From Nitratireductor sp. (lineage in GTDB: Bacteria; Pseudomonadota; Alphaproteobacteria; Rhizobiales; Rhizobiaceae), in NCBI GenBank assembly GCA_017854535.1, contig JAFMHL010000002.1:51588-115587 (forward strand): DNA of 64,000 nucleotides, written 5' to 3'. The notes beneath the pieces were generated by a model, which saw only the letters and a list, made by a program, of their open reading frames with translations, had not been told where the DNA came from and searched no databases. The position numbers were made by a program, and so were the translations under genes. This document shows, in pieces, positions 62,893 through 64,000 of the stretch (position 1 is its first letter; each line of letters opens with the position of its first letter).

Positions 62893-63501
62893 TTATAAAA
62901 CAAACCGCACAGCGGCAAACCCGCCAAGCAGAAGAACGACGGCGATGGTAAACATCAACCCAAGACGTTTTTCAATAAATTCGCGGATTGGCTCGCCGAC
63001 TTTATAAAGTAGATAAGACACGAGATAAAATCGAAACCCGCGACCAATAATACTTACAATCGTAAATGTGAGTAGATTGAGGCCAACGGCCCCTGAAAAG
63101 ATTGTCACGACCTTAAATGGAAATGGTGTAACAGCTGCAAATAAAACCGCCCAAGCGCCCCAGGAACTGTCATTATACCAACCTTGCAACTCCGTAAAAG
63201 CGTCCGCTTTGCCGTAAAACGCTAGGACAGGTCTGCCAATCGTTTCAAATAGGGCAGCGCCTATATAATATCCCAGATAAGCACCAAACAACGAACCGAT
63301 TAGGCAAATACTGGCAAGGAAAAACCACTTAGCCCGCCTTGCCAACACCATGGGTATCAGCATCACGTCCGGGGGAATAGGAAAGATCGAACTTTCAATG
63401 AAAGAAACACCAAAAAGCCCATATGTTGCTTTGGGATGACGGGCCAGCGAAAACACCCAGTCATACAGCGCTCTGATCCAGCGATTGATAGTTTGCAACA
63501 T
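62893..63501 (-). CDS. YqaA/DedA-family membrane protein
   Basis: A 202-residue membrane protein of the SNARE-associated/DedA superfamily, YqaA-type. The N-terminal FGVSFIESSIFPIPPDVMLIPMVLARRAKWFF carries the conserved Pro-rich re-entrant loop. PFPFKVVTIFSGAVGLNLLTFTIVSIIGRGFRFYL is the family's second signature with the arginine motif. DedA proteins act as lipid flippases or polyprenyl-phosphate transporters in several bacteria. It is upstream of dsbB and cotranscribed. Confidence 0.94.
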   Translation of the reverse strand: MLQTINRWIRALYDWVFSLARHPKATYGLFGVSFIESSIFPIPPDVMLIPMVLARRAKWFFLASICLIGSLFGAYLGYYIGAALFETIGRPVLAFYGKADAFTELQGWYNDSSWGAWAVLFAAVTPFPFKVVTIFSGAVGLNLLTFTIVSIIGRGFRFYLVSYLLYKVGEPIREFIEKRLGLMFTIAVVLLLGGFAAVRFVL

Positions 63502-63666
63502 TGGCTTTATCCCTTACCAGTCAGATGTTAGACCGAATTCGTTACGCGGCGGTGTAGGGGATTCTCGATTTTCCAGCAAGTACGCAAAATGATTGCTCTT
63601 GGTTATGTACTACTTGTTAATCCACGTAGCACGATCACAAAATACTAAAAACAGTAAGATTTCGCC

Positions 63667-63696
63667 TTGACCCCGAAAGGCGGTTAGATGTAGATG
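63667..63696 (+). promoter_or_regulatory. Possible tRNA-Leu promoter
   Basis: TTGACC at 63667-63672 and TAGATG at 63691-63696 are separated by 18 bases and lie 40-70 bases upstream of the tRNA. The -35 is good and the -10 is weak, as is usual in alphaproteobacteria. Other placements are possible. Confidence 0.35.
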
Positions 63697-63735
63697 CTAC
63701 CTGCTTCTGCACTTCAGGCACTTTGTGTCAGGTTT

Positions 63736-63820
63736 GCCCCTCTGGTGGAATTGGTAGACGCGCGGGATTCAAAATCCCGTTCCTAACGGAGTGCCGGTTC
63801 GATTCCGGCGGGGGGCACCA
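63736..63820 (+). tRNA. tRNA-Leu (anticodon CAA)
   Basis: An 85-base type II tRNA. The acceptor arm GCCCCTC pairs with GGGGGGC (one wobble). The D-loop contains AATTGGTAGACGC. The anticodon stem CGGGA/TCCCG holds the loop TTCAAAA, giving anticodon CAA, which reads UUG. A long variable arm follows, then the T-arm with GGTTCGATTCC, and CCA is encoded at 63818-63820. It is a common attachment site, and an integrase gene begins 74 bases downstream. Confidence 0.97.
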
Positions 63821-63894
63821 CTATCGCACGTAAACTCACGGTAACCCACTGTTTTCCAATGGTTTTCTTTCGGAACCCAGACGGAGGGTAGACC

Positions 63895-64000
63895 ATGCGG
63901 TATACCAAAGAAGCCCCATATACCTTTAAAAAACGGGGCGTATACTATTTCTCAAGACGAATCCCAAGCGACCTAAAGGGACATTACAAGCTTAATCGGA
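63895..64000 (+). CDS. Integrase/tyrosine recombinase, N-terminal fragment (runs off window)
   Basis: An ATG at 63895 with GGAGGG seven bases upstream opens a frame that reaches the window end (35 residues seen). The translation includes YTFKKRGVYYFSRRIPSDL, the N-terminal pattern (Y-x-K-R-G-x-Y-Y-F-x-R-R-I-P) of DUF6538-type phage and island integrases. The catalytic domain would lie beyond base 64000 and cannot be checked. The gene points away from tRNA-Leu, the usual orientation for an element integrated at the tRNA 3' end. Confidence 0.8.
   Translation, partial: MRYTKEAPYTFKKRGVYYFSRRIPSDLKGHYKLNR

Noticed and set aside
1..64000. CRISPR arrays, insertion sequences, restriction or toxin-antitoxin operons
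   Set aside because: No spaced direct-repeat array, no transposase-like protein and no paired toxin-antitoxin genes were found among the readable frames. Anything of this kind probably lies beyond the integrase at the right edge.

Overview
This is a largely core, chromosomal stretch of an alphaproteobacterium, most likely of the order Hyphomicrobiales (Rhizobiales). The evidence is gene order: hemC-hemD-mitofilin-like-hemY divergent from tsaD-gpsA-EVE; a HIG1-like gene, cobO, rhomboid, etfB-etfA-hbd run; choline genes betI-betB-betA divergent from choX-choW-choV; and CtrA-type TTAA-N7-TTAA boxes. By eye the G+C content is in the mid-to-upper 40s percent, low for the order and compatible with a marine lineage; the genus is not resolved. 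Coding density is high, with no rRNA operon, CRISPR array or insertion sequence.

Layout: 1-8 kb holds the 3' part of rlmN, a small membrane protein, a VOC protein, a LysE exporter, argG with a DUF6817 partner, an orphan TAXI solute-binding protein and an M3 peptidase. 8-14 kb holds a voltage-gated-type K+ channel, typA, a GNAT, a small ORF, a two-subunit CoA-transferase and a secreted unknown. 14-22 kb holds ppa convergent with a long leftward run (YggT, amidotransferase, TerB, hemY, mitofilin-like, hemD, hemC). 22-31 kb holds tsaD-gpsA-EVE, an ETF-beta lysine methyltransferase homologue, DUF1761, two tandem M15-like lipoproteins (one frameshifted), acs and an L,D-transpeptidase.

31-39 kb is the choline/glycine-betaine module. 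BetI, aldehyde dehydrogenase and choline dehydrogenase lie on the minus strand; the high-affinity choline ABC transporter lies on the plus strand with a cytochrome P450 appended. A perfect 16-bp palindrome, the likely BetI operator, sits between the two arms. 39-46 kb is regulatory and catabolic: a FeeM-like N-acyltransferase, a GGDEF-EAL protein, a Crp/Fnr regulator, HPPD with a divergent Lrp regulator, and an M20 amidohydrolase. 46-53 kb holds a D,D-carboxypeptidase with a COG0523 GTPase, TusA, a flippase with a BioF2-type GNAT, and a class V aminotransferase. 53-58 kb holds the hbd/etfAB/rhomboid/cobO/HIG1 cluster. 58-63.5 kb holds an SDR/YihY divergent pair, gluQ, an AlkA-type glycosylase, an HNH protein, dsbB and a YqaA/DedA-like protein.

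The right edge has tRNA-Leu(CAA) followed, 74 bp later, by the start of a tyrosine-recombinase-type integrase running out of the window. This is the signature of an integrative element or genomic island whose cargo lies beyond base 64000. The observations I rate most worth a second look are that island boundary, three perfect CtrA-type boxes upstream of a GNAT, the L,D-transpeptidase and the FeeM-like gene, the P450 in the choline transporter operon, the palindrome upstream of etfBA together with the ETF methyltransferase and its conserved target loop, and the frameshifted M15 paralogue. I found no clearly novel multi-gene system inside the window.
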